Assembly: GCF_023684385.1 (NCBI RefSeq)
Contig: NZ_JAGSOJ010000002.1
Span: 558,001-622,000, forward strand
Source of the DNA: Oceanirhabdus seepicola
GTDB taxonomy: Bacteria > Bacillota > Clostridia > Clostridiales > Clostridiaceae
Direction: 5' to 3'
DNA length: 64,000 nt
Made by a program: the position numbers and the translations under genes. The notes under the pieces were generated by a model. It was not told the origin of the DNA and did not search any database. It worked only from the letters and a program-made list of their open reading frames with translations. This document shows positions 1 to 8,731 of the stretch, in pieces (the stretch's first letter is position 1; each line of letters starts with the position of its first letter).

Positions 1-2
1 AA

Positions 3-1262
3 GAGTATAAGAAAATAACAAATGTAAGCATTTGGATTGATGCTGTTACAGGGCAGATTAAATCTATGAATCAATATAGTCATATAAGAAATGAAAATGG
101 AATGGGATATTATTATAATGATGAGGAAGAGTTTGAAGCTAAAGTGACATGGGAAGAAGGGTATAAGAGAGCTGTAGAGATAGTTGGAGAATATTATGGT
201 GATAAGATTAAAAACTTAGATTACCATGTTGAGAAACAAGTTTATACAGATGAAAAAGGCAATCCTAGACAGGAAAGAAGATATAACTATACATTTAATA
301 GAGTGGAGAATGGAATTCCTTTTAATGAGAACAGTATAAGAGTTACTATTGATGCTGAAGACGGAGCATTAACAAGTTTGAATAAAGATTGGTATAAAGA
401 TGGAGAGTTTGTTTCTCCAAAGAAGAAGCTTTCAGAAAAAGAAATAGATAAAATATTTAGAGATAAATATGACCCACAATTAAAATTTATAAAGAAAGAT
501 AATAAAATCAATTTGGTATATGAAATAAAAGGAAATGAAGATATATATGCTTTCAAAGATTTTGATGCTTTTGATGGAGATATATTAAATTACAATGGGG
601 AAGAGATAATTGAAGATACAGAAGCATTCTTCAAGGAAATAGAGAATAGTAAAGTTAAAAAGGAATTGGAAATATTAGCGTACAGTGGACTTCTTGATAT
701 TAGAGATTTTAAACTAGATAAAGAAGTTACTAATAAAGAAGTTATTAAATTAATTGTTGATGCATATGGATATAGACCTTATGTTGTAGAAGATAACAGA
801 GGATATAATATGGCTAAAGAGGACTCAGTAGCTATGGATAAATCTGAAGATAGTAATGAAACACCTCAAAATGGTTATGACCTTACAGATAAAGATTATA
901 TAGAAATGGCAAAATTCTATGGAATAATTGATGGTGAAATAACTGAAAAAATATTAAATCAGAAAGTTGATAGAGTAGATTTAGCTAAAGCTATGATTAA
1001 GTTTACAGGATATGAAGATATAGCTAAGATCAATAACATCTTTAAAGTAAATGCAAAAGATGAGGGCGATATTCAAGAGGAAATGAAGGGGTATGTGGCA
1101 CTTTCATTAGGGTTTAGTATTCTAGAAACAGAGAATGGATATCTAAAACCAAACACTGAGATATGTTATGAAGAATTATGTTCAGCTCTTTATAATGCTC
1201 TTCAAAATAAAAAGAATAATAATAACCCGTACCCAATTCCATACTATAAAGCTATAGATTAA
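3..1262 (+). CDS. YcdB/PepSY-like protein with degenerate SLH-like tail (5' truncated)
   Basis: The frame is open to the left window edge. Codons before the first ATG (base 66) read on as a PepSY-like stretch (WIDAVTGQIKSM), so the gene begins outside the window. A second YcdB/PepSY-type unit follows (VTWEEGYKRAVEIVGEYYGD, then IRVTIDAEDGALTSLNKDW). Further on are SLH-like helices (NKEVIKLIVDAYGYRPY; DYIEMAKFYGIIDGE). Proteins of this type in Clostridium are usually secreted or wall-associated, but the signal peptide is not visible here. Substrate and role are unknown. A strong terminator follows about 100 bases downstream. The family call rests on motif resemblance only. Confidence 0.6.
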   Translation, partial: EYKKITNVSIWIDAVTGQIKSMNQYSHIRNENGMGYYYNDEEEFEAKVTWEEGYKRAVEIVGEYYGDKIKNLDYHVEKQVYTDEKGNPRQERRYNYTFNRVENGIPFNENSIRVTIDAEDGALTSLNKDWYKDGEFVSPKKKLSEKEIDKIFRDKYDPQLKFIKKDNKINLVYEIKGNEDIYAFKDFDAFDGDILNYNGEEIIEDTEAFFKEIENSKVKKELEILAYSGLLDIRDFKLDKEVTNKEVIKLIVDAYGYRPYVVEDNRGYNMAKEDSVAMDKSEDSNETPQNGYDLTDKDYIEMAKFYGIIDGEITEKILNQKVDRVDLAKAMIKFTGYEDIAKINNIFKVNAKDEGDIQEEMKGYVALSLGFSILETENGYLKPNTEICYEELCSALYNALQNKKNNNNPYPIPYYKAID

Positions 1263-1365
1263 TAGGAAATAAAGAACAAATAATGATACTTTTGAGCAAA
1301 GCTGAAAACTTTTAATTAACGAAAAGATTATAGATAAAAGGTAAACAATGAAAGAGTTTTCTGGA

Positions 1366-1389
1366 GCACGGGATACCGTGCTTTTTTTA
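1366..1389 (+). terminator. Intrinsic terminator of the YcdB-like gene
   Basis: GCACGG-GATA-CCGTGC stem followed by seven T. Confidence 0.85.
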
Positions 1390-1509
1390 TCTATAATATA
1401 TTTTTTTCTGACATTAGGAAGAAAAATTTCTTGATTTGTTTTTAATCTTTCTTCTTTGTTCTCTTGTATATATATACAATTAAGAAATTTAGGTTATAAT
1501 AAATTAAGG

Positions 1510-1589
1510 TATATTCAAATAAGTAACTAGTCATAGGTTTATAGTGTATACTTCATCTTTGACTTGTTATTTATTTTCATATGCCTAAA
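1510..1589 (+). repeat. Dispersed palindromic repeat, family 2, copy 1
   Basis: An imperfect inverted repeat of about 80 bases. The left arm (ATTCAAATAAGTAACTAGTC) and right arm (GACTTGTTATTTATTTTCAT) are near complements. A close inverse-orientation copy lies at 6520-6593 and a decayed one at 45988-46056. The rest of the spacer from 1390 to 1665 holds only AT-rich DNA and a TATAAT-like box near 1495. Confidence 0.7.
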
Positions 1590-1665
1590 GTAAATATTTA
1601 GTATGGTAGTGGTTAATTAAAATCGTAATTAGTATTAATATTTGTTTAAGTTTGGGGGGGTTGAA

Positions 1666-1854
1666 ATGAAGAAAGTACAAATTTATTTAAAGAATACTAA
1701 AGAACCTACAGAGATATTAGGGGATAGAATTGATATATTGGAATATGAAAGAGATGGAATAGAATATTATCAAATAAGATACTTCAGAAAAGGGTTCTCT
1801 AAGAGTATTTACATAGAAAAGAGAGACGTGAAAAAAGTAATAGAACAAGAATAA
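1666..1854 (+). CDS. Small hypothetical protein (62 aa)
   Basis: The start is the ATG at 1666, behind a run of seven G that serves as ribosome binding site; an upstream in-frame TTG at 1642 lies before that site and is rejected. The product is short, charged (many Lys, Glu, Arg) and has no signal peptide or membrane segment. Its strand-like pattern (VQIYLKN, YYQIRYFRKGF, SIYIEKRDVKKV) suggests a small beta-rich fold. I do not recognise a family. It is probably a monocistronic gene between the YcdB-like protein and the SEC-C protein. Confidence 0.6.
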   Translation: MKKVQIYLKNTKEPTEILGDRIDILEYERDGIEYYQIRYFRKGFSKSIYIEKRDVKKVIEQE

Positions 1855-1941
1855 ATTTTTAAGAAACTGAGTAATTATGGTATAATAGTATAGTGTTATT
1901 ATAGAGATAAAGAATATTAAGAAGTAAAAGGATGGTTAAAG

Positions 1942-3129
1942 ATGGATAATATTGGACGCGAAGCACAAGAAATGGTTGGATTATTGGAAGAAAAGCAGAA
2001 ATTGCTTTCAAAAAAAATTAATATTAAAGTTGAAAAGAATCTTAAATTTAATGAATTATGTGATTTGACAACTAGAGATGATATGAATAGCATTGCTGAA
2101 GAATGGGAGATTGGTAAATGTTCTAAATTAAAAAAGAAGGACTATGCCGATGTTATTAAAGAAGCGCTTACAAAAAAATTAAGAGATAGATTGTTAAAAA
2201 CAGATAAGAGTGTTATTGATGTTCTTAAACATATGGTTGATAATGAAGGATATGTTAAAAGTAAAGAATTATTAAATCTAAATACTGAAGCAATTTTTTA
2301 TTTGAAGAACAGTGGAATAATATTTTTAGGTAAAGAAAATGATGAAGCAATTACAATGATTCCAAATGATATAATTGAGGATATAAGAAATATAATCGAA
2401 GATAAGAATTTTGTTAGTGAAATTGAAGAACAAGATATTATCTTAAGAGCTACTAGAGGAGTTTTATACTACGTTGGAATAGTAGAAGTTACGGCTCTTA
2501 GAGAATACTTAACTAAAATATTAGATATGGATATATCAGTTGATAATTTGAAATCAATTATAAAAGAAAATGAAAAAATTCATCATGAGATTAAATTTCT
2601 TTCAGAGTTGGATGAAGTTGGAGAATATGAATTTGTTGCAAATAGTAAATTAAGTAATCCAGTTAAAATGTTATATTCGCAAAACGCTAATAATTGTGGA
2701 TATAAAGCATTTACTAGAGAACAATTAATTGAAGCGGGACAGCCGAACTTTTCTGAGTGGTACAATGAACATACAGCATTATATAACTATATAGTTAAAA
2801 ACTATGGTTTAAGTGATGTAGAAGGTAAAATGCTTGTTGCTGCAGTAATAAATGGATTGAAAGATGGATCAACAATAGAACAAACAATGGAAGTTCTAAA
2901 TTCATGCTTTAATTTTGAGGCTAATAAAGAAAGAAAAGAAGTAGAAGATATAGTTATAAAAATGCAAGGGGCTACTAGAGTGTGGGCTTTAAGAGGATAT
3001 ACGCCTTTAGAAGCAGGTGAAACGAAAACTAAAACTAAAACAGTTGTTAAAAATCAAAAAATTGGAAGAAATGAAAAATGCCCATGTGGTAGCGGTAAAA
3101 AATATAAAAAATGCTGTGGAATTAGATAA
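1942..3129 (+). CDS. SEC-C motif protein (395 aa)
   Basis: The C-terminus carries a SEC-C zinc motif ([17 protein letters not shown]), as found at the end of SecA and in many stand-alone proteins. The first 350 residues are mainly helical: a coiled-coil-like start, a Lys-rich segment (residues 50-90) and a middle part resembling a small winged-helix repeat ([20 protein letters not shown]). SEC-C binds zinc and usually mediates protein or ribosome contacts. The actual partner cannot be told from sequence. AAAGGATGG precedes the ATG. The stop lies one base before the dut start, so the two are probably co-transcribed and translationally coupled. Confidence 0.75.
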   Translation: MDNIGREAQEMVGLLEEKQKLLSKKINIKVEKNLKFNELCDLTTRDDMNSIAEEWEIGKCSKLKKKDYADVIKEALTKKLRDRLLKTDKSVIDVLKHMVDNEGYVKSKELLNLNTEAIFYLKNSGIIFLGKENDEAITMIPNDIIEDIRNIIEDKNFVSEIEEQDIILRATRGVLYYVGIVEVTALREYLTKILDMDISVDNLKSIIKENEKIHHEIKFLSELDEVGEYEFVANSKLSNPVKMLYSQNANNCGYKAFTREQLIEAGQPNFSEWYNEHTALYNYIVKNYGLSDVEGKMLVAAVINGLKDGSTIEQTMEVLNSCFNFEANKERKEVEDIVIKMQGATRVWALRGYTPLEAGETKTKTKTVVKNQKIGRNEKCPCGSGKKYKKCCGIR

Positions 3130-3130
3130 T

Positions 3131-3559
3131 ATGAAATTAAATATTAAGCGATTATCAAGTGAGGCAATTTTGCCTAGCTTTGCCAATAAAGGCGATGCTG
3201 GGCTTGATATGTTTTCTATAGAAGAGAAAATAATATTACCTGGAGAAAGCGTCTTAGTTTCCACTGGAATAGCTATTCAGTTGCCAAGAAACACAGAGGC
3301 TCAGATTAGACCAAGAAGCGGATTGGCGTTGAAGCATAGTTTAACAGTATTAAATACCCCAGGGACTATTGATGAGGGGTATAGAGGCGAAATAAAGATA
3401 ATTTTGATAAACCATGGTAAAAAAGAGTTTAAGGTTACTAAAGGGATGAAAATTGCTCAAATGGTAGTTAAGCCAATTTTGGATATTGAAGTGATTGAGG
3501 TTTCGACACTAAGTAGTAGCGAAAGAGGAATTGGTGGCTTTGGTTCTAGTGGTAATTGA
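3131..3559 (+). CDS. dut: dUTP diphosphatase (dUTPase)
   Basis: Trimeric dUTPase that hydrolyses dUTP to dUMP and pyrophosphate, keeping uracil out of DNA and feeding dTMP synthesis. All signature motifs are present in 142 residues: DAGLDM (motif 1), PRSGLA (2), [11 protein letters not shown] (3) and the Gly-rich C-terminal arm [10 protein letters not shown] (5). Length is typical of the family. The ATG at 3131 is chosen because it begins the conserved region. The same frame is open further upstream, but only inside the preceding SEC-C gene. There is no clear ribosome binding site, which fits coupling to the gene that ends two bases earlier. Confidence 0.93.
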   Translation: MKLNIKRLSSEAILPSFANKGDAGLDMFSIEEKIILPGESVLVSTGIAIQLPRNTEAQIRPRSGLALKHSLTVLNTPGTIDEGYRGEIKIILINHGKKEFKVTKGMKIAQMVVKPILDIEVIEVSTLSSSERGIGGFGSSGN

Positions 3560-3568
3560 TAAGAAACT

Positions 3569-3721
3569 ATGCCAGGTGTATCAAACGTAGAAAAAACGAG
3601 TAAAATAGAACAAAATAAAAAAAATAAGAGATATTTAATTAAAATGGAAAAAAAACTCTTTGCTAAAAGAGAATTGTGTGATAAAATAGTCATTGTCTTA
3701 AAAAAACATTTTAAAATTTAA
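3569..3721 (+). CDS. Possible small Lys-rich protein (50 aa)
   Basis: An intact ATG-to-TAA frame fills the whole gap between dut and the tRNA cluster. The product is very basic (about 15 Lys) with a hydrophobic patch (CDKIVIVLKKHF) near the end. The ribosome binding site is weak (ATAAG). It may be a real small gene, a remnant of a longer one, or chance in AT-rich DNA. No family is recognised. Confidence 0.3.
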   Translation: MPGVSNVEKTSKIEQNKKNKRYLIKMEKKLFAKRELCDKIVIVLKKHFKI

Positions 3722-3733
3722 GCGATGATGTAT

Positions 3734-3810
3734 CGGGGTGTGGCGCAGATTGGGAGCGCGCGTGCTTTGGGAGCATGAGGCCGCAGGTTCGAGCCCTGTC
3801 ACCCCGACCA
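3734..3810 (+). tRNA. tRNA-Pro (TGG)
   Basis: Acceptor stem CGGGGTG/CACCCCG, anticodon loop with TGG, T-arm GGTTCGAGCC, and encoded ACCA end. It is the first and only unique member of the cluster. Confidence 0.95.
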
Positions 3811-3815
3811 CTTAT

Positions 3816-3889
3816 GCGGGTGTAGTTCAATGGTAGAACTCCAGCCTTCCAAGCTGGTAGCGTGGGTTCGATTCCCATCACCCGCTCCA
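3816..3889 (+). tRNA. tRNA-Gly (TCC), copy 1
   Basis: Acceptor GCGGGTG/CACCCGC, anticodon stem CCAGC/GCTGG with loop CTTCCAA (anticodon TCC), GGTTCGATTCC T-arm, encoded TCCA end. D-loop is intact (TTCAATGGTAGAA). Confidence 0.95.
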
Positions 3890-3906
3890 TTTTAAAAAAA
3901 TAACGT

Positions 3907-3983
3907 GCGTCTTTAGCTCAGCTGGATAGAGCAACGGCCTTCTAAGCCGTAGGTCGGGAGTTCGAATCTCTTAAGGCGTACCA
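3907..3983 (+). tRNA. tRNA-Arg (TCT), copy 1
   Basis: Acceptor GCGTCTT pairs with AAGGCGT (two G-T pairs). Anticodon loop CTTCTAA gives TCT, reading AGA/AGG. The T-stem GGGAG/CTCTT also has G-T pairs. ACCA is encoded. Confidence 0.93.
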
Positions 3984-3986
3984 CCT

Positions 3987-4059
3987 GCGGGTGTAGTTCA
4001 TGGTAGAACTCCAGCCTTCCAAGCTGGTAGCGTGGGTTCGATTCCCATCACCCGCTCCA
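3987..4059 (+). tRNA. tRNA-Gly (TCC), copy 2, D-loop one base short
   Basis: Identical to the flanking Gly copies except that the D-loop reads TTCATGGTAG, lacking one A. The body is 73 rather than 74 bases. The anticodon and both outer stems are intact. It may be functional, a decaying copy, or a one-base sequence error. Confidence 0.85.
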
Positions 4060-4075
4060 TTTAAAAAAATAATGT

Positions 4076-4152
4076 GCGTCTTTAGCTCAGCTGGATAGAG
4101 CAACGGCCTTCTAAGCCGTAGGTCGGGAGTTCGAATCTCTTAAGGCGTACCA
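4076..4152 (+). tRNA. tRNA-Arg (TCT), copy 2
   Basis: Identical in sequence to the copy at 3907-3983. Confidence 0.93.
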
Positions 4153-4155
4153 CCT

Positions 4156-4229
4156 GCGGGTGTAGTTCAATGGTAGAACTCCAGCCTTCCAAGCTGGTAG
4201 CGTGGGTTCGATTCCCATCACCCGCTCCA
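4156..4229 (+). tRNA. tRNA-Gly (TCC), copy 3
   Basis: Identical to copy 1 including the full D-loop. It is followed directly by the cluster terminator. Confidence 0.95.
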
Positions 4230-4264
4230 AAAGTTACTAGATTTAATTTAGTAACTTTTTTTTA
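4230..4264 (+). terminator. Terminator of the tRNA cluster
   Basis: AAAGTTACTA and TAGTAACTTT form a hairpin followed by a run of T. Confidence 0.85.
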
Positions 4265-4326
4265 TATATAAAATTATAGTATAATGAATAGATGTATTTA
4301 TAGAATTTAATTAGGAGGATGAAGAT

Positions 4327-5028
4327 ATGATTTTCACTAGAATGGCAAGATTCGTAAAATATATACCGGATAGTATACTAGTACCTATTGCTAAAAAAAT
4401 AGTTGATAGATATATAAAAAAATATGCCAATATAATTGTTAGTGGTGAAGAAAATCTTAAAAGTATTCAAGGACCTGTTATTTTTGTTTGCAATCATTTG
4501 AGTAATGCTGATGGGCTCATTCTAAATAAATTACTAAAAGATCATGATCCAACCTTCATAGCAGGGATAAAGCTATCCAAAGATTTTATGACAAATATTG
4601 GGATGAAGATTGTTAAAACAGTTTCTATAAAGCCTAATTCAGCAGATAAGGATGCAATGAAAAAAATTATACAGATACTTAGAAGTGGCGATAATATTAT
4701 GATGTTTCCTGAGGGAACAAGAAGTAGAGTTGGAAGTCTTATAAAAGGAAAGAGTGGAATAACTATTTTATGTAGAATGGGAAAAGCATCTATTGTTCCA
4801 ATTGGAATGAGTGGTACTGAGAAGCTAATGCCGATAAATGAAGAAGGAAAAATGAATGCAGAGAAATTTTATCATTCAGATGTAAGCGTAAATATTGGGG
4901 AACAGTTTAAAGTGCCAGAGAGAAAAAAAGGAGAAGATAAAAAAGAATACGAAGAGAGAGCAACAGATTTCATTATGTACGAGATAGCGAAATTATTACC
5001 AAAAGAATATAAAGGGATATATAAGTAA
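4327..5028 (+). CDS. plsC: 1-acyl-glycerol-3-phosphate acyltransferase (PlsC family)
   Basis: Transfers an acyl chain to lysophosphatidic acid to make phosphatidic acid at the membrane, the second acylation of phospholipid synthesis. Both acyltransferase blocks are visible: the catalytic NHxxxxD (NHLSNAD, about residue 58) and the substrate-binding FPEGTRSR (about residue 136). At 233 residues the length is typical. The N-terminal 20 residues are amphipathic and probably lie on the membrane. AGGAGG precedes the ATG. The gene seems monocistronic, bounded by the tRNA terminator upstream and a palindromic repeat downstream. Confidence 0.9.
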   Translation: MIFTRMARFVKYIPDSILVPIAKKIVDRYIKKYANIIVSGEENLKSIQGPVIFVCNHLSNADGLILNKLLKDHDPTFIAGIKLSKDFMTNIGMKIVKTVSIKPNSADKDAMKKIIQILRSGDNIMMFPEGTRSRVGSLIKGKSGITILCRMGKASIVPIGMSGTEKLMPINEEGKMNAEKFYHSDVSVNIGEQFKVPERKKGEDKKEYEERATDFIMYEIAKLLPKEYKGIYK

Positions 5029-5037
5029 AAGATAAAG

Positions 5038-5172
5038 AGGAATTGAGAATGGAAAATGGAGAATGTAGGATGGTTCTGACTGATGTCAGAACCTAAATTC
5101 TATTGGTTAAGAAAAAAGAGGGTTTTACTCGTTTCATCAATCCTTCTTCATTATCAATTCATCATTTGTTTT
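5038..5172 (+). repeat. Modular palindromic element (family 1), copy A
   Basis: A shortened copy. Outer arms are GAATTGAGAATGG-like and ATTATCAATTC-like. It contains the hairpin GGTTCTGAC-TGAT-GTCAGAACC (5072-5093), then TATTGGTT and GGGTTTTACTCGTTTCATC, the left part of the element core. The right half of the core is missing. Confidence 0.75.
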
Positions 5173-5243
5173 TGTGTGTTATATAGTACAGTAATAAAGG
5201 GCTGTGCAAGAATAATAAAATAATAATTCATTTTATTATTTTA

Positions 5244-5273
5244 TTACAAAAAACTACACTAATAGTGTATAAT
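5244..5273 (+). promoter_or_regulatory. Likely promoter of kbl-tdh
   Basis: TTACAA and TATAAT boxes are separated by 18 bases, 54 bases before the kbl start. Confidence 0.55.
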
Positions 5274-5326
5274 ATGAGTGAAGATTTAAACCAACGTAAT
5301 CTATATATGTCTAGGAGGTAACTGTT

Positions 5327-6517
5327 GTGACAAGTAAAAGATTAGATATGTTTTTAAATGAAGGGTTAAAAGATTTAAGAGATAAAGGGTTATATAATGT
5401 AATAAATCCAGTTGAGGGGGCTAATGGTCCGATAATTTCAATTGATGGTAAAGAACTTATTAACCTTTCAGCAAACAACTATTTAGGGTTAGCTACAAAT
5501 TCAAGAATGAAAGAAGCTTGCATTAAAGCAACAGAAAAATATGGTGTAGGTTCAGGAGCTGTTAGAACAATTAACGGAACTCTAGATATCCATATTAAAC
5601 TAGAGGAAAAATTAGCTGAGTTCAAGCATACTGAAGCAGCAATAGCTTTCCAATCTGGGTTCAACTGTAACATGGCAGCAATTCAAGCTGTAATGGGCAA
5701 AGGTGATGCTATATTATCTGATGAATTAAATCACGCATCAATTATTGATGGATGCAGATTATCAAAGGCAAAAGCTATCAGATTTAATCACTCTGATATG
5801 GAAGACTTAAGAAAGAAAGCAAAAGAAGCTAGAGAATCTGGTGAGTATAACAACATTATGGTTATTACAGATGGAGTATTCTCAATGGATGGTGATGTTT
5901 GTAAGTTACCAGAAATTGTTGAAATTGCAGAAGAATTTGACCTTATCACATATGTGGATGATGCTCACGGTTCAGGAGTACTTGGTAAAGGTGCAGGAAC
6001 AGTTAAGCACTTCGGTTTATCTGATAAAGTTGATTTCCAAATAGGAACTTTATCAAAAGCAATAGGTGTTATAGGTGGATATGTTGCTGGTAAAAGAAAC
6101 TTAATTGACTGGTTAATGGTTAGAGGTAGACCTTTCTTATTCTCAACAGCAATTACTCCAGGAACAGCAGCAGCTTGTATTGAAGCTGTAAACATACTTA
6201 CTGAGAGCACTGAGCTTCATGATAAGTTATGGGAAAATGGAAATTACTTAAAAAAGGGATTAAAAGAGTTAGGATTTGATATTGGTGCTAGTGAAACTCC
6301 AATAACTCCATGTATAATTGGTGATGAGAAATTAACACAAGACTTCTCTAGAAGATTAAACGATGAGGGAGTTTACGCTAAGTCGATTGTATTCCCAACT
6401 GTACCTAAAGGAACAGGAAGAGTAAGAAATATGCCATCAGCAGCTCATACAAAAGAGATGCTTGATAAAGCAATTGCTATATACGAAAAAGTTGGAAAAG
6501 AGTTAGGCATAATCTAA
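5327..6517 (+). CDS. kbl: Glycine C-acetyltransferase (2-amino-3-ketobutyrate CoA ligase)
   Basis: PLP enzyme of the alpha-oxoamine synthase family. It cleaves 2-amino-3-ketobutyrate with CoA to glycine and acetyl-CoA, the second step of threonine breakdown. It shows the DDAHGSG motif, the PLP-lysine motif GTLSKAIG, and 396 residues, the usual length. The start is a GTG with AGGAGG eight bases upstream. The threonine dehydrogenase gene follows about 100 bases on, making a two-step pathway operon. Other members of this family make different oxoamines, but the neighbour makes the Kbl role very likely. Confidence 0.93.
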   Translation: MTSKRLDMFLNEGLKDLRDKGLYNVINPVEGANGPIISIDGKELINLSANNYLGLATNSRMKEACIKATEKYGVGSGAVRTINGTLDIHIKLEEKLAEFKHTEAAIAFQSGFNCNMAAIQAVMGKGDAILSDELNHASIIDGCRLSKAKAIRFNHSDMEDLRKKAKEARESGEYNNIMVITDGVFSMDGDVCKLPEIVEIAEEFDLITYVDDAHGSGVLGKGAGTVKHFGLSDKVDFQIGTLSKAIGVIGGYVAGKRNLIDWLMVRGRPFLFSTAITPGTAAACIEAVNILTESTELHDKLWENGNYLKKGLKELGFDIGASETPITPCIIGDEKLTQDFSRRLNDEGVYAKSIVFPTVPKGTGRVRNMPSAAHTKEMLDKAIAIYEKVGKELGII

Positions 6518-6519
6518 TT

Positions 6520-6593
6520 TTAGGCTTATGAGAATAAATAAGAAGTCAAAGATACACACTACAGTCCTATGACTAGTTATTTATTTGAATATG
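6520..6593 (-). repeat. Dispersed palindromic repeat, family 2, copy 2 (inverse)
   Basis: In reverse complement this matches 1510-1589 closely, with shared blocks TATTCAAATAA, CTAGTCATAGG, TTTGACTT and TTATTTATT. It fills most of the spacer between kbl and tdh without a terminator. Confidence 0.7.
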
Positions 6594-6616
6594 ACTTATT
6601 CGCGGAGGAGAAGAAC

Positions 6617-7576
6617 ATGAAGAAAATATTAGTAACAGGTGCTCTTGGTCAAATAGGAACAGAGCTAGTTATGAAGATGAGAGAAATCTATGGTAATGAT
6701 AATGTAATTGCTACAGATTTAAGAAAACCAGAAGGAAATAATGTAGTAGAATCAGGACCATTTGAGCTTTTAGACGTTACAGATGGAGCTAGAATGAAAG
6801 AAATAGCTAAAGAATATGAGGTTGATACTTTAATTCATTTAGCAGCATTATTATCTGCAACTGCTGAAGCAAAGCCAATGCTTGCATGGAATATTAATAT
6901 GGGTGGACTTGTAAACGCACTAGAAACAGCTAAAGAGTTCAACTGTAAATTCTTCACACCAAGTTCAATTGGAGCGTTTGGACCAAGCACTCCTAAGAAG
7001 AACACTCCACAAGATACAATTCAAAGACCAACAACTATGTATGGTGTGAACAAGGTATCTGGAGAGCTTCTATGTGATTACTATTTTCATAAGTTCGGTG
7101 TAGACACTAGAGGTGTTAGATTCCCAGGACTTATTTCATACGTTGCACCTCCAGGAGGCGGAACAACTGATTATGCGGTAGATATATTCTATGAAGCATT
7201 AAAAAACAAGAAGTATACTTCTTATATTGCTGAAGGTACATGCATGGACATGATGTATATGTCAGATGCAGTTCAAGCAATAATAGATTTAATGGAAGCA
7301 GATGCAAGTAAACTTAAGCATAGAAATGCTTTCAATATAACTGCTATGAGTTTTGAACCAAGTGAAATCGCTGCAGAGATTAAGAAACACATCCCAGAGT
7401 TCGAAATGGACTATGATGTAGATCCAATGAGACAGGGAATTGCTGATACTTGGCCAGATTCAATTGATCCAACTGCTGCTAAAGAAGAGTGGGGATTCAA
7501 AGCTGAATTTGATTTAGCTAAGATGACTGCTGATATGCTTCAAAAGCTAAAGGAAAAAGGAATAGATCAAGAGTAA
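6617..7576 (+). CDS. tdh: L-threonine 3-dehydrogenase (epimerase/SDR type)
   Basis: Extended short-chain dehydrogenase with an N-terminal NAD site (GALGQIG), a catalytic YxxxK (YGVNKVSGE) and the SSIGAFGP segment typical of this TDH family. It oxidises threonine to 2-amino-3-ketobutyrate, the substrate of the upstream kbl product. The ATG at 6617 is chosen because GGAGGAG lies just before it and the SDR fold begins there. An ATG at 6569 in the same frame is inside the repeat element. The product is 319 residues and cytosolic. A strong terminator follows. Confidence 0.9.
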   Translation: MKKILVTGALGQIGTELVMKMREIYGNDNVIATDLRKPEGNNVVESGPFELLDVTDGARMKEIAKEYEVDTLIHLAALLSATAEAKPMLAWNINMGGLVNALETAKEFNCKFFTPSSIGAFGPSTPKKNTPQDTIQRPTTMYGVNKVSGELLCDYYFHKFGVDTRGVRFPGLISYVAPPGGGTTDYAVDIFYEALKNKKYTSYIAEGTCMDMMYMSDAVQAIIDLMEADASKLKHRNAFNITAMSFEPSEIAAEIKKHIPEFEMDYDVDPMRQGIADTWPDSIDPTAAKEEWGFKAEFDLAKMTADMLQKLKEKGIDQE

Positions 7577-7583
7577 ATAACAA

Positions 7584-7608
7584 AAACCCAGCATTGCTGG
7601 GTTTTTTT
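7584..7608 (+). terminator. Terminator of kbl-tdh
   Basis: AAACCCAGC-ATT-GCTGGGTTT stem with a T run. Confidence 0.9.
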
Positions 7609-7663
7609 AATGGTTTTTGTTTTCAATGAATTAATCTACGGAAAATATAGTTTAATGTTGTAC

Positions 7664-7738
7664 TTTGTAATTAAATAGTAACCATTTGTAATTAAAATGT
7701 TACTATTTTCTGCAAATTTTTTGATATTATTATATCAA
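7664..7738 (+). promoter_or_regulatory. Tandem 19-bp direct repeats and palindrome before the stator-like operon
   Basis: TTTGTAATTAAATAGTAAC (7664-7682) and TTTGTAATTAAAATGTTAC (7685-7703) repeat at a 21-base period. Together they also form an inverted repeat (ATAGTAAC/GTTACTAT). A perfect palindrome, TTGATAT-TATT-ATATCAA, follows at 7721-7738. The spacing of two helical turns looks like a paired operator for the next operon. The regulator is unknown. Confidence 0.5.
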
Positions 7739-7774
7739 GATAATCGCATTATAGGATGAAGGGAGAAAGATAAA

Positions 7775-8719
7775 ATGTTTAGTAACAGTATTACTATATC
7801 AATTAGTGGTCTTATATTAATTATTATGTTGGTAGCACTTGGTTTTAGTTTCTATATAATGAAAACTATAAATAATCTTAAAAGGGATTTTAAAGAGGGT
7901 GAACCAACAGGGACATTTGAGTCAGAGGTTTTAAAGAATATTGTTAAAAAATATAGAAGAGCTGGAGAAAACAATGTAGGTGAAATCAATACTCAAGCAA
8001 TTATTGAGAAGGAGTTCAATGGAAGATTAAAGATGTTAAATACAGCTGAAAGGTTTGTGAAGCATTCAAGTTCATTGATGATTATTTTTGGTCTATTAGG
8101 AACTTTTGCAGGATTAACTATTGCTGTAAGTAAGTTAGTATCAACTTTAACTGTAAATCAACAAAGCATTGAAAGTGTAAGTGGTGTAATTGATGGATTA
8201 TTAAGTTCAATTGGAGGAATGAGTGTTGCTTTTACAACTTCATTAGTAGGTATTATAGGTTCAATAATAATAACACTTATCAAAGTAGTCATTAATCCAG
8301 TACATATTAGAGAAGAGTTAATGGTTATGACTGAAGAGTATTTAGATAATGTTATAGCAAAAGAGTTTATAAAAGAAGAAGTAGATAATATTGATGAAGT
8401 TGAAGAGAGATTTGAGATATTATTTGATAGAGTTACAGAACAGGTTGAATCAGGATATAAAAGAGTTATTGAGAGATCTGTTTCGGGTCTTTTGGAAGTG
8501 GTTAAGGTCATGGAAACGAATGGTGCAAATATCAACACAAGTGTGGATAAATTTGATAAAACTATAGACAAGTTTGTTGCTAATAGTAGGGAATTTTCAG
8601 AGTTTAATCACCATTTAAAAGATAATATATCAAGAATGAATGTGACCCTTAGCGATTTCACAGACAATATAAAAGAGAATATTACTGAGAATATAAAAGA
8701 GAAAGATATCTCTAGATAA
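7775..8719 (+). CDS. MotA/TolQ/ExbB-family proton-channel protein (ZorA-like)
   Basis: Three membrane segments are visible at about residues 10-30, 98-120 and 147-173. The last two contain the Gly/Ser/Thr-rich channel helices of the MotA/TolQ/ExbB family (GLLGTFAGLTIAVS; GGMSVAFTTSLVGIIGS). The 140-residue cytoplasmic tail is helical and coiled-coil-like. The 314-residue length and the MotB-like partner 12 bases downstream point to an ion-driven stator complex. There are no flagellar genes nearby. It resembles ZorA of Zorya, but no ZorC/D/E gene is present, so a function is not assigned. Confidence 0.85.
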   Translation: MFSNSITISISGLILIIMLVALGFSFYIMKTINNLKRDFKEGEPTGTFESEVLKNIVKKYRRAGENNVGEINTQAIIEKEFNGRLKMLNTAERFVKHSSSLMIIFGLLGTFAGLTIAVSKLVSTLTVNQQSIESVSGVIDGLLSSIGGMSVAFTTSLVGIIGSIIITLIKVVINPVHIREELMVMTEEYLDNVIAKEFIKEEVDNIDEVEERFEILFDRVTEQVESGYKRVIERSVSGLLEVVKVMETNGANINTSVDKFDKTIDKFVANSREFSEFNHHLKDNISRMNVTLSDFTDNIKENITENIKEKDISR

Positions 8720-8731
8720 GAAGGTGATTAT

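Larger units (their letters stand above)
3816..4229 (+). repeat. Tandem duplication of a Gly-Arg tRNA unit
   Basis: Unit 1 is 3816-3986 (171 bp), unit 2 is 3987-4155 (169 bp), and a third, truncated unit holds only tRNA-Gly (4156-4229). Units 1 and 2 differ by a single A missing from the second Gly D-loop, one T fewer in the A-rich spacer and one C/T change. The duplication is therefore recent. Confidence 0.95.

Noticed and set aside
6569..6616. N-terminal extension of tdh
   Set aside because: It is translated from the family 2 repeat and has no ribosome site.
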